From positions 1-8,982 of the forward strand of contig CAMJQX010000055.1 of the NCBI GenBank assembly GCA_946408145.1: 8,982 nucleotides of DNA, in the 5' to 3' direction. This document shows, in pieces, positions 1 through 6,506 of the stretch. The notes beneath the pieces were generated by a model. It ran no database searches. It had not been told where the DNA came from and was given only the letters and a program-made list of their open reading frames with translations. Made by a program: the position numbers and the translations under genes. The stretch is from an uncultured Clostridia bacterium. GTDB taxonomy: Bacteria; Bacillota_A; Clostridia; Oscillospirales; Oscillospiraceae. The first letter of the stretch is position 1; each line of letters starts with the position of its first letter.

Positions 1-347
1 TTGGCGGTGATCTTGGGGATCGTCTCGCCGAAGATGATGACCAGCACGGTGATGATGAGCGTGCTGAGCCAGGTCTTGCCGTCCCCGCCGGTGAGGATGT
101 TCACGAGCACCACGCCCAGGGAGGAGGCGGCGATGTTGACCAGATTGTTGCCGATCAGGATGGCGGAGAGCGTGTCGTCAAAATGCTCGCAGAGACGCAG
201 GGCCACGCCGGCACGGCGGGAGCCGTCGTCCCGGAGGTTTTCCAGACGCACCTGATTGCAGGAGGAATAGGCCATCTCCGAGCCGGAGAAGAAGGCGGAG
301 AGCATCACGCACGCGGCGATGCCCGCGATCACGAGATACAGGTTCAT
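1..347 (-). CDS. CNNM/CorC-family membrane protein (DUF21), C-terminus cut by window edge
   Basis: Only the first 115 codons lie in the window; the gene continues past position 1. My translation of the reverse strand begins MNLYLVIAGIAACVML and contains the DUF21 (CNNM transmembrane) signatures: FFSGSEMAYSS near residues 19-29, LIGNNLVNIAASS near 67-79, and FGETIPKITA at the edge. DUF21 proteins are membrane proteins linked to Mg2+/divalent-cation export or homeostasis, normally followed by a CBS pair and a CorC_HlyC domain, which would lie outside this window. The ATG at 347-345 overlaps the TGA of the upstream paralogue as ATGA, so the two are very probably co-transcribed and translationally coupled. 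Older annotations call this family hemolysin-like; there is no evidence of haemolysis here. Family assignment is secure, the transported ion is inferred. Confidence 0.9.
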   Translation of the reverse strand, partial: MNLYLVIAGIAACVMLSAFFSGSEMAYSSCNQVRLENLRDDGSRRAGVALRLCEHFDDTLSAILIGNNLVNIAASSLGVVLVNILTGGDGKTWLSTLIITVLVIIFGETIPKITA

Positions 348-1624
348 TCGTCCGCACCCCCTTCCTCCGCGGGCAGCAGCTTGACGCGCAGCTTGCGGAT
401 GCGGTTGTGCTCCATGGCGGAGACGGTGACGGACAGGTTGAAGTACGAAAAGCTCTCGCCCACATGGGGGATGGCGGTGAACTGCTCATAGGCCCACTCG
501 CCCATGCGGGTGTTCACCAGCTCCTCGTCCTCCTCCGGATCCTCGAAGCCGAGGGTCTCGAACACGTCGGTGACGGACTCCTCGGCGTCCACCTCGTAGA
601 CGCCCTCGCCCAGCTCGACCACCGGCTCCTCGACCACATCGTCCTCGTCCCAGATCTCGCCCACCAGCTCCTCGAGGATGTCCTCGACCGTGACGATGCC
701 GAGCGTGCCGCCGTAATTGTCGGTGACGACGGCCATGTTCATGCGCCGCCGCGACATGAGCGGCAGCAGCTCGTCGATATTGGTGCTCTGGTGGATGAAG
801 AAGGGCTCGTCGAGCAGGGAGCGGAGCTCCAGCGCCTCGCCCTCGCGCAGCCAGGCCTTGATGAACTTGCGGATCTGCAGGATGCCGATGATGTTGTCGA
901 TGCTGCCCTCGTACACGGGCAGGCGGCTGTGGTTCTGGGACTTGATCTGCGAGAGGATCTCCTCACGGCTGTCGCCGATGTCGATGGCGACGAGATCGAC
1001 GCGGGGCGTCAGGATGCTCTCCACCGTCACGTCCCCGAACTGAAGCGCGGAGGAGATCAGGTCGCCCTGCTCCTCGTCGAGCGTGCCCTCCTCGGTCATG
1101 TCCTCGATGAGATCATAGAGCTCATCCTCTGTGACGGAGATCTCGGGCTCGCCGCGGGTCAGCTTCGCCGCGGTCTGACCGATCCAGGTCAGCAGCGCGG
1201 AGAGCGGCGTGAAGACCGTCATCAGCGTGCGCAGGCTCCCGGCCGTGGCCAGGGCGCACTTCTCGCTGTACTTCTTGGCGATGCTCTTGGGCAGCATCTC
1301 ACCCGCGAAGAAGACCGCGATCGTGGTGAGGACGGTGCTGAGCGTCACCGCGCTCAGGCCCCAGCGGCGGGTGACCGCGACGGTGACAAGGGAGGCGGCG
1401 GCGATGTGCACGATGTTGGTGCCGATCAGCAGGGTGCTGATCGCGCGGTCAAAACGCTCGAGCACCCAGAGGGCAGACTTCCCCCGGGGGTCGCCGTGAT
1501 CGGCCGCGGTTTTGATCTTATTGCGGGAGACCGACGCGAAGGCCGTCTCCGCGACCGCGAAGTACGCGGCGAAAAACAATAACGCGATTGCGATGATCCA
1601 TGGCAATCGACTGCCATCGTCCAT
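344..1624 (-). CDS. CNNM/CorC-family transporter (DUF21, CBS pair, CorC_HlyC)
   Basis: A 426-residue protein with the full three-part architecture. The DUF21 membrane domain is about residues 8-160, with LIGTNIVHIAAAS at 66-78 and GEMLPKSIAKKY at 108-119. The CBS pair is about 204-330, opening with ILTPR at 204-208 and closing in VTVEDILEELVGEIWDE. The acidic C-terminal CorC_HlyC domain is about 345-422. CNNM/CorC proteins act as dimers in the cytoplasmic membrane and move or sense Mg2+ and related cations; the CBS pair usually binds ATP/adenine nucleotides. Length is normal for the family. The start ATG (1624-1622) follows AAAGGAG with a rather long 14-nt spacing, and no better in-frame start is visible. 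A good sigma-A promoter lies about 40 bases upstream. First gene of a two-gene operon with a partial paralogue. Oddity: the FFSGSE motif of the neighbour reads FAVAE here (residues 22-26). Exact substrate is inference. Confidence 0.93.
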   Translation of the reverse strand: MDDGSRLPWIIAIALLFFAAYFAVAETAFASVSRNKIKTAADHGDPRGKSALWVLERFDRAISTLLIGTNIVHIAAASLVTVAVTRRWGLSAVTLSTVLTTIAVFFAGEMLPKSIAKKYSEKCALATAGSLRTLMTVFTPLSALLTWIGQTAAKLTRGEPEISVTEDELYDLIEDMTEEGTLDEEQGDLISSALQFGDVTVESILTPRVDLVAIDIGDSREEILSQIKSQNHSRLPVYEGSIDNIIGILQIRKFIKAWLREGEALELRSLLDEPFFIHQSTNIDELLPLMSRRRMNMAVVTDNYGGTLGIVTVEDILEELVGEIWDEDDVVEEPVVELGEGVYEVDAEESVTDVFETLGFEDPEEDEELVNTRMGEWAYEQFTAIPHVGESFSYFNLSVTVSAMEHNRIRKLRVKLLPAEEGGADE

Positions 1625-1663
1625 AAGAGGATCAACAACTCCTTTGTTGCAAAGTTAGCAGAT

Positions 1664-1692
1664 ATTTTATCACGGTTTTGTCTTCCAGTCAA
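1664..1692 (-). promoter_or_regulatory. sigma-A promoter for the CNNM pair
   Basis: On the minus strand the -35 box TTGACT (1692-1687) and the -10 box TAAAAT (1669-1664) are separated by 17 bp. Transcription would start near 1657, leaving an untranslated leader of about 33 nt before the ATG at 1624. Close to consensus and correctly placed. Confidence 0.8.
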
Positions 1693-1708
1693 TATCTCGA
1701 ACCTGCCC

Positions 1709-1743
1709 CGGCGCGTTTTTGCGGCAGTCGGCGCGTTTTTGCG
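1709..1743. repeat. 15-bp perfect direct repeat, 20-bp period, between divergent promoters
   Basis: The sequence CGGCGCGTTTTTGCG occurs at 1709-1723 and again at 1729-1743, separated by 5 bases. The 20-bp period is roughly two helical turns, which puts both copies on the same face of the DNA. The pair lies exactly between the two divergent -35 boxes (1692 and 1752). This is the arrangement of a tandem activator or repressor site, but no regulator is identified and the function is inference. Confidence 0.6.
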
Positions 1744-1751
1744 CATACCGG

Positions 1752-1781
1752 TTGCCAAGCCCCTCTTTTCTCTGCTACAAT
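1752..1781 (+). promoter_or_regulatory. promoter for the gamma-glutamyltransferase gene (extended -10)
   Basis: The -35 box TTGCCA (1752-1757) and -10 box TACAAT (1776-1781) are separated by 18 bp. A TGC immediately before the -10 (1773-1775) makes an extended -10. Transcription would start near 1788, giving a short leader of about 30 nt before the ATG at 1818. Confidence 0.75.
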
Positions 1782-1803
1782 GGGGAAAACACAGCTCGCG
1801 AAA

Positions 1804-1809
1804 GGGAGG
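1804..1809 (+). promoter_or_regulatory. Shine-Dalgarno site fixing the gamma-glutamyltransferase start
   Basis: GGGAGG ends 8 nt before the ATG at 1818. The reading frame stays open upstream to 1719, but that part contains the promoter and no ribosome site, so 1818 is the start. Confidence 0.85.
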
Positions 1810-1817
1810 TCTGCATC

Positions 1818-3446
1818 ATGCTCTCGCATTTCGATCCTCTGGCCCAGCGCTGGCCCTCCCAGCGCTTTCCGCTCTATGCCCGCGGCGGCATGGTCAACTG
1901 CTCCAGCCCGCAGGCGGCCGCTGCCGGTCTGGAGGCCCTGCGCCTCGGCGGAAACGCCGTGGACGCCGCCGTCGCCGCCGCCGCTGCGCTCACCGTGACG
2001 GAGCCGACCGCCAACGGCCTCGGCTCGGACGCCTTCGCGCTCGTGTGGAGCGAAAAGGAGCGGCGGCTTTTCGGCCTGAACGCCAGCGGTCCCGCGCCGA
2101 TGCTCGCCGACGCCGCGCGCGTGCTCGCCGAGGGGAAGGACCGGGACGGCAGGATGCCGGCTCACGGCTGGACGCCGGTGACGGTGCCCGGCGCGGTCGG
2201 CGCCTGGTGCGCGCTCAACGAGCGCTTCGGCCGCCGCAGTCTGGCCGAGGATCTCGCCCCCGCCGTGCGCTATGCAAGGGAGGGCTGGCCCTGCGCGGCG
2301 AATCTCGCGCAGGCCTGGCAGCGCGCCTATGAGAACTTCCGCAGGACACTGACCGAGCCCTGCTTCGAGGCCTGGTTCCGGACCTTCGCGCCGGAGGGCC
2401 GCGCGCCGGAGGCGGGCGAGCTCGTGCGCCTGCCCGATCATGCCGACACGCTCGAGGAGATCGGCGCCAGCGGCGGCGAGAGCTTCTACCGCGGCGCGCT
2501 CGCCCGGCGCATCGACGAGGAGAGCCGACGCTTCGGCGGCTGGCTGCGTTTTGAGGATCTGGCCGCCTATCAGCCGCTCTGGGTCGAGCCGATCCGGGTC
2601 AATTACCGCGGCTATGAGGTCTGCGAGATCCCGCCCAACGGGCAGGGCATCGTGGCGCTGATGGCGCTCAACATCCTCAAGGAGTTCGACCCCGGCGCCT
2701 GGGAGGATCCGCTGTGCTGCCACCGCCGGATCGAGGCGATCAAGCTCGCCTTCGCCGACGCCTTCCGCTACGTGACGGATCCGGCCAGCATGGCGCTGGA
2801 CTATCGCGAGCTGCTCCGCCCCGAATACGGCGCCCTGCGCGCCCGGGAGATCGGCGAGCGGGCAGAGATCCGCAGCGCCGCCGTCCCGCCGAAGAGCGGC
2901 ACGGTCTACCTCTGCTGCGCGGACGGCGAGGGAAATATGGTCTCCTATATCCAGTCCAACTACATGGGCTTCGGCTCCGGCATCGTCGTCGGCGGCACGG
3001 GCATCGCGCTGCAAAACCGCGGCGCGGACTTCTCGCTCGACCCCGAAAGCGCCAACGTTCTGCGCCCCGGCAAGCGCAGCTACCACACCATCATCCCCGG
3101 CTTTCTCATGAAGGACGGGCAGCCGGTCGGGCCCTTCGGCGTGATGGGCGGCTATATGCAGCCGCAGGGGCACGTGCAGGTCGTCACGAACTTCGTGGAC
3201 TTCGCCATGGATCCGCAGCAGGCGCTCGACGCGCCGCGCTGGCAGTGGCTGCGGGACGGACGCGTCACGGTGGAGAGCCGCTTCGATGCGAACCTCGCCC
3301 GTGCGCTGCAGCGGCGCGGGCACCGGATCTCGCTCGATCTGGACACGCCCTCCTTCGGCCGCGGACAGATGATCGTCCGCCTGCCGAACGGCGTGCTCGT
3401 CGGCGGCACCGAATCCCGCACCGACAGCAGCATTGCTCTGTTCTGA
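1818..3446 (+). CDS. gamma-glutamyltransferase family protein, YwrD-like, cytoplasmic
   Basis: A 542-residue Ntn-hydrolase of the gamma-glutamyltransferase (GGT) family. These enzymes are made as one chain that self-cleaves before a catalytic Thr, which then transfers or hydrolyses gamma-glutamyl groups. Visible landmarks: GGMVNCSSP and GGNAVDAAVAAAAALTV near the N-terminus, NGLGSDAFALVW, the Thr of SGTVYL at residue 362 followed by CADGEGNMVSYIQSNYMGFG (aligns with the catalytic Thr of classical GGT), SYHTI at 421-425 and the GG of VMGGY at 444-445 (oxyanion region). Length fits the YwrD-type subfamily. There is no signal peptide, unlike periplasmic or secreted GGT. The Arg that binds the gamma-glutamyl carboxylate in classical GGT is not present; the aligned stretch is NASGPAP (88-94). 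The substrate is therefore open: gamma-glutamyl peptides, other amides or a cephalosporin-acylase-like activity are possible. It has its own promoter. The next gene starts 121 nt downstream with no clear terminator between, so some read-through is possible. Confidence 0.92.
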   Translation: MLSHFDPLAQRWPSQRFPLYARGGMVNCSSPQAAAAGLEALRLGGNAVDAAVAAAAALTVTEPTANGLGSDAFALVWSEKERRLFGLNASGPAPMLADAARVLAEGKDRDGRMPAHGWTPVTVPGAVGAWCALNERFGRRSLAEDLAPAVRYAREGWPCAANLAQAWQRAYENFRRTLTEPCFEAWFRTFAPEGRAPEAGELVRLPDHADTLEEIGASGGESFYRGALARRIDEESRRFGGWLRFEDLAAYQPLWVEPIRVNYRGYEVCEIPPNGQGIVALMALNILKEFDPGAWEDPLCCHRRIEAIKLAFADAFRYVTDPASMALDYRELLRPEYGALRAREIGERAEIRSAAVPPKSGTVYLCCADGEGNMVSYIQSNYMGFGSGIVVGGTGIALQNRGADFSLDPESANVLRPGKRSYHTIIPGFLMKDGQPVGPFGVMGGYMQPQGHVQVVTNFVDFAMDPQQALDAPRWQWLRDGRVTVESRFDANLARALQRRGHRISLDLDTPSFGRGQMIVRLPNGVLVGGTESRTDSSIALF

Positions 3447-3467
3447 GGTGCCTCGCAAAATTTTAGC

Positions 3468-3496
3468 TTTCCATTCTCTGCGCCCTGCGTTACAAT
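3468..3496 (+). promoter_or_regulatory. promoter for the GH5 endoglucanase
   Basis: The -35-like TTTCCA (3468-3473) and -10 box TACAAT (3491-3496) are 17 bp apart. The -35 is weak, which fits a regulated or activator-assisted promoter. Start of transcription would be near 3503. Confidence 0.65.
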
Positions 3497-3514
3497 AAGG
3501 ACAACGCTTTATTG
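3493..3514. promoter_or_regulatory. operator-like inverted repeat over the -10/+1 of the endoglucanase promoter
   Basis: CAATAAGG (3493-3500) is matched by CTTTATTG (3507-3514) with one mismatch (a G-T pair) and a 6-base centre. It overlaps the -10 box and is centred at the predicted start of transcription, a position where a bound repressor would block initiation. It could also fold at the 5' end of the RNA. Function is inference. Confidence 0.4.
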
Positions 3515-3518
3515 CTGT

Positions 3519-3552
3519 GATCGTGCGGGAAGTCCCGCCGGAAAACACGATC
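3519..3552 (+). promoter_or_regulatory. structured 5' leader just upstream of the endoglucanase ribosome site
   Basis: An outer 7-bp stem pairs GATCGTG (3519-3525) with CACGATC (3546-3552). Inside it a small hairpin pairs CGGG (3526-3529) with CCCG (3534-3537) over the loop AAGT, followed by an unpaired CCGGAAAA. The outer stem ends one base before the Shine-Dalgarno sequence. It may simply protect or present the ribosome site, or regulate translation. I do not recognise it as a known riboswitch. Confidence 0.45.
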
Positions 3553-3553
3553 C

Positions 3554-3560
3554 GGGGAGG
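3554..3560 (+). promoter_or_regulatory. Shine-Dalgarno site fixing the endoglucanase start
   Basis: GGGGAGG ends 7 nt before the ATG at 3568. The frame is open upstream to 3517, but only the 3568 start has a ribosome site and places a signal peptide at the N-terminus. Confidence 0.85.
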
Positions 3561-3567
3561 GTATACC

Positions 3568-4596
3568 ATGAAAAAAACATTGTCTCTTTTGCTTGCCGTC
3601 ATGCTGCTGTTATCTGTTTTCGCCCCTGCGGCCGCAGCCGAAGACGCGCCCTCCGGCGTCTGTGACGACGGCAGAGCCCGCCCCTCCTCCTGCGGCCGGC
3701 TGCAGGTCATCGACGGCAAGCTCTGTTCCGAGAGCGGAGAGCCCGTCATGCTCAGAGGCGTCAGCTCCAACAGTCTGATCACCGCCGAGTCTTTTCTCAC
3801 CGATACGCTTTTTCAGGAGCTCTCGAGGGACGACGGCGTCAATGTTTTCCGTCTTGCCATGTACACCTACGGCGTGGGCATCGTCGGCTACTGCACCAAC
3901 GGGGACAAGGACCGCCACAAGCAGGACATCGCATTGGGCGTCGAATGCGCGAAGAACGCGGACATGTACGCGATCATCGACTGGCACATCCTCAGCGACG
4001 GCGACCCCAACGACCACGTGGAGGAAGCCAAAGACTTTTTCGCGGAAATGGCCGGGCGATACAGCGATTACAACAACGTCCTCTATGAGATCTGCAACGA
4101 GCCCAACGGCGTGGACTGGCCGGCGGTCAAGCGCTATGCCGAGCAGGTCATTCCCGTGATCCGCGAGAGAGATCCCGATTCCGTCATCCTTGTCGGCAAT
4201 CCCGACTGGTCGAAGGATCTGCTCAGCGTTGCCGCCGATCCCCTCGCTTTTGACAACATCCTCTATTCCCTGCACTTCTATTCCGCCACCCACGGGCAGG
4301 ATCTGCGCGACATGACCGAGCAGGTCAGCCGGAGCGGGCTGCCCGTCTTCGTCACCGAATTCGGCGTCACCGCCTCCAACGGCGGCTTCCCGCGGGATCT
4401 CGAGGGCGCCGACGCCTGGATCGAGCTGCTGGAGCGCGAAAACATCTCCTACTGCATGTGGTCCTTCTCCAAAGCTCCGGAGCCCTGCTCCGCGATCAGG
4501 TCCGGCGTGCTCACTTACAGCGGCTTTGAGGAAGCCGACTATACCGCAACAGGTCTCTGGCTGCTGGAGACTCTCGCGAAGCACAATTCCCGCTGA
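3568..4596 (+). CDS. secreted endoglucanase, glycoside hydrolase family 5
   Basis: A 342-residue protein predicted to cut internal beta-1,4 bonds of cellulose or mixed beta-glucans outside the cell. The N-terminus MKKTLSLLLAVMLLLSVF followed by APAAAA is a classic signal peptide, probably cleaved before Glu-Asp-Ala. The catalytic domain spans about residues 45-340 and shows the GH5 set: Arg95 in FRLAMYTY, His140 in IDWHI, acid/base Glu178 in YEICNEPNG, His236 and Tyr238 in LHFYSATH, nucleophile Glu264 in FVTEFG, and Trp298 in CMWSFS. The pattern most resembles the bacterial cellulase subfamily GH5_2; subfamily is inference. It is a lone catalytic domain with no dockerin, carbohydrate-binding module, SLH or LPxTG anchor, so it should be freely secreted. 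The region between signal peptide and domain is short and Cys-containing. It has its own promoter and leader and ends at a strong terminator. Mannanase or licheninase activity cannot be excluded from sequence alone. Confidence 0.94.
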   Translation: MKKTLSLLLAVMLLLSVFAPAAAAEDAPSGVCDDGRARPSSCGRLQVIDGKLCSESGEPVMLRGVSSNSLITAESFLTDTLFQELSRDDGVNVFRLAMYTYGVGIVGYCTNGDKDRHKQDIALGVECAKNADMYAIIDWHILSDGDPNDHVEEAKDFFAEMAGRYSDYNNVLYEICNEPNGVDWPAVKRYAEQVIPVIRERDPDSVILVGNPDWSKDLLSVAADPLAFDNILYSLHFYSATHGQDLRDMTEQVSRSGLPVFVTEFGVTASNGGFPRDLEGADAWIELLERENISYCMWSFSKAPEPCSAIRSGVLTYSGFEEADYTATGLWLLETLAKHNSR

Positions 4597-4654
4597 GCTC
4601 CTCGCCTGCCGTCGGCCCCAAAGCGGACAGGGCGGCATCTGCTCCCGCAGAAGA

Positions 4655-4698
4655 GCATAAAAAAGGATACGCACTGCTGTGCGTATCCTTTTTTATGC
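4655..4698. terminator. bidirectional intrinsic terminator
   Basis: A perfect 20-bp inverted repeat (4655-4674 and 4679-4698) with the loop TGCT. The stem core is GGATACGCAC, flanked by an A6 run on the left and a T6 run on the right, so both strands end in a hairpin followed by U residues. It sits between the convergent endoglucanase (stop 4596) and 5'-nucleotidase (stop 4714) genes and should serve both. Confidence 0.95.
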
Positions 4699-4713
4699 GT
4701 TTATGCCGATCGT

Positions 4714-6381
4714 TCAGGGGGCCTCTTCAACGATCACGATGCGGCCCTGGCCGGTCAGCTCCTCGTACTCGGGGCCGATCACGCCGCCCAGGAAATCGGT
4801 GATGTAGTCGATCAGCACCTGGTTGTCAAGCTTGACACAGTTCTGCAGGACCTTGGCGCCCTCAAACATGGTGTATCCGTCGCCCTTCTCAAGGAGCATG
4901 TAGTTGTGGCTGGCCAGCGTGTAGGTCGCCTCCGGATCGATGGGCTCGCCGCCGACCAGGACGTTCTTCACGCGCCGCTCGCCCTCGACGCCGGTGAACA
5001 TGCCGTTCTCGTCGGAGGTGCAGGAGCTCTCGATGTAGCTGTGGATCTCATAGGTCAGACCCGCGACCTGCAGGAAGCCGCCGTTCTCGCTCGGCACGGC
5101 GCGGGCGCCCCACTCCAGGGCGTCCAGGACCTGCTGGCCGGTGACCTCGATGACGCACATCTCATTGCCGAAGGGGTGCACCTTGAGGATGTCGTTGAGC
5201 GTGATGTCGCCCGCGGAGATGTTGGTGCGGATGCCGCCGCCGTTGACAAACGCGATGTCGGCGCCGGAATTGGCCAGATAGGCGTCGGCACAGACGTCAC
5301 CCAGGTTGGTCTCGGCGCGGCGGACCATGCGGATCGGACGGCCGTTGCTGTCCAGCTCCTCGGGATCGTTGATGGTCAGATCGACCTGAGAGGCGGCGAC
5401 GACCTCGCCGAGCTTTTCATTCAGCACATCGGTAGCCGCGGCGACCGCCTCGGACATCTCATTGCTGACGCCCAGCAGCTGGGGCACGGACTCCTTGTTG
5501 TCCCAGGTGTAAAGGCCGGTGGTGAGCTTGCCGTCCTTGTCGATCCTGCACCAACCGATGCACGCAAGCTTGGTGCCGCAGGCGGAGCGCAGCACGTCGT
5601 CGCCGTCCTTGTTCTTCATGACGACCTGATTGGTGTCGTGGCTGTGGCCGTCGAGGAACACGTCGATGCCGTTGGTGTGGGAGATCACGTCGTCATAGGT
5701 CCAGGGCCGGCAGGCTTCCTCATTGCCCATGTGGCCCATCACAACCACGTAGTCCGCACCCTCGGCACGGGCGTCGTCCACCGCGGCCTGTACGGCGCTG
5801 TACACGCCCTCGCCGCTCTCGTCCTGGAAGAAGCCGTAAACATATTCGCCGCTTTCATCCTTGAAGTAGCGCGGGGTGGAGGAGGTCAGGGTCTCAGGCG
5901 TGGTCACGCCGACAAAGGCGACCTTGAGCCCGTCCAGCTCGCGGATCACATAGGGCTGGAACACCAGCTCGCCGGACTTGTTGAAGTTGCAGCTGATGTA
6001 GTCGAACTCCGCCTTCTCGGTCAGGGCCAGGAACTGATCCATGCCGTAGTCGAACTCATGGTTGCCGGGGATGGCGATGCTGTAGCCCATCCGGTTCATC
6101 AGGTCGATCGAGGCCTCGCCCTTGGTCATCGTGCCGAGGGGCTCGCCCTGGATGTTGTCGCCGTCGTCGACGAGGATGACCGCGTTGCCCGCTGCGACAA
6201 GAGAGTCACGGACGGCCTGCAGGCCGGCATAGCCGAAGCCCTGGTCGACGCCGCAGTGCACGTCGCTGGTAAAGAGGATCACGATGTCGGCGCTGCGCTC
6301 TTCACCCTCGGCGAAGGCGGAGGCGCCGAACAGCGACAGGCACAAGACAAGGATCAGGAGCAGAGATACAAGTTTTTTCAT
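4714..6381 (-). CDS. secreted 5'-nucleotidase / metallophosphatase (UshA-like)
   Basis: A 555-residue exported enzyme that should remove phosphate from extracellular nucleotides (possibly also UDP-sugars or 2',3'-cyclic nucleotides), feeding nucleoside and phosphate uptake. The signal peptide is residues 1-24, with likely cleavage after ASAFA. The metallophosphatase domain (about 30-290) carries the metal ligands Asp40 and His42 in SDVH, GDNIQG at 73-78, GNHEFD at 105-110, GHMGN at 215-219 and GHSHD at 244-248. The 5'-nucleotidase C-terminal domain (about 340-530) carries NLGDVCADA, NGGGIRTNI from residue 380, and a substrate-pocket-type GDGYTMF. All expected metal-site motifs are intact. There is no LPxTG, SLH or lipobox, so it seems to be released or loosely held, unlike many sortase-anchored Gram-positive relatives. 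Start 6381 is chosen because AAAGGAG lies 6 nt upstream and it opens the signal peptide; the frame is open further to 6468 through the promoter. Confidence 0.95.
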   Translation of the reverse strand: MKKLVSLLLILVLCLSLFGASAFAEGEERSADIVILFTSDVHCGVDQGFGYAGLQAVRDSLVAAGNAVILVDDGDNIQGEPLGTMTKGEASIDLMNRMGYSIAIPGNHEFDYGMDQFLALTEKAEFDYISCNFNKSGELVFQPYVIRELDGLKVAFVGVTTPETLTSSTPRYFKDESGEYVYGFFQDESGEGVYSAVQAAVDDARAEGADYVVVMGHMGNEEACRPWTYDDVISHTNGIDVFLDGHSHDTNQVVMKNKDGDDVLRSACGTKLACIGWCRIDKDGKLTTGLYTWDNKESVPQLLGVSNEMSEAVAAATDVLNEKLGEVVAASQVDLTINDPEELDSNGRPIRMVRRAETNLGDVCADAYLANSGADIAFVNGGGIRTNISAGDITLNDILKVHPFGNEMCVIEVTGQQVLDALEWGARAVPSENGGFLQVAGLTYEIHSYIESSCTSDENGMFTGVEGERRVKNVLVGGEPIDPEATYTLASHNYMLLEKGDGYTMFEGAKVLQNCVKLDNQVLIDYITDFLGGVIGPEYEELTGQGRIVIVEEAP

Positions 6382-6387
6382 AGGGAT

Positions 6388-6394
6388 CTCCTTT
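6388..6394 (-). promoter_or_regulatory. Shine-Dalgarno site fixing the 5'-nucleotidase start
   Basis: On the minus strand AAAGGAG (6394-6388) ends 6 nt before the ATG at 6381, selecting the start that opens the signal peptide. Confidence 0.85.
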
Positions 6395-6434
6395 CGTTTC
6401 TTATGTGTTGGGTTTTCCCCCGTTGCTGTTGTAC

Positions 6435-6464
6435 AGAATACCACAGATGGGGGGATTGCGTCAA
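6435..6464 (-). promoter_or_regulatory. promoter for the 5'-nucleotidase
   Basis: On the minus strand the -35 box TTGACG (6464-6459) and -10 box TATTCT (6440-6435) are 18 bp apart, with TGG directly before the -10 (extended -10). Start near 6428, giving a leader of about 45 nt. It lies between the end of the DUF3267 operon and the nucleotidase, so the nucleotidase can be expressed independently. Confidence 0.75.
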
Positions 6465-6506
6465 ACACTTGTTGAATAAAAATGCGCGTATTCGACCTTT
6501 TGTTCC

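Noticed and set aside
407..1582. A 391-codon plus-strand open frame opposite the CNNM gene
   Set aside because: Antisense shadow of a well-supported gene; no start signals or domain.
3444..3464. Terminator directly after the gamma-glutamyltransferase stop (GAGG TG CCTC then AAAATTTT)
   Set aside because: A 4-bp stem with a 2-base loop cannot form a stable hairpin, so transcription may continue into the endoglucanase.
3493..3514. Catabolite-responsive (cre) element at the endoglucanase promoter
   Set aside because: The stretch shares ARCG and the following T-rich bases with the cre consensus, but the TG and CA arms do not match, so I describe it only as an operator-like inverted repeat.
3525..3538. 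GCGGGA-AG-TCCCGC as a separate operator palindrome
   Set aside because: It is nested within the 7-bp outer stem of the leader and is better explained as part of that RNA fold.
1689..3800. A 703-codon open frame on the minus strand opposite the gamma-glutamyltransferase
   Set aside because: High-GC codon use on the true strand keeps the opposite frame free of stops. The translation is Ala/Arg/Asp-rich low-complexity text with no domain, no ribosome site, and it crosses two promoters of the real genes.
6470..6495. Possible terminator after DUF3267 (GAATA ... TATTC around a T run)
   Set aside because: On the transcribed minus strand the stem is short, AT-rich and has a mismatch, and the T run lies in the loop rather than after the stem, so it is not a convincing intrinsic terminator.
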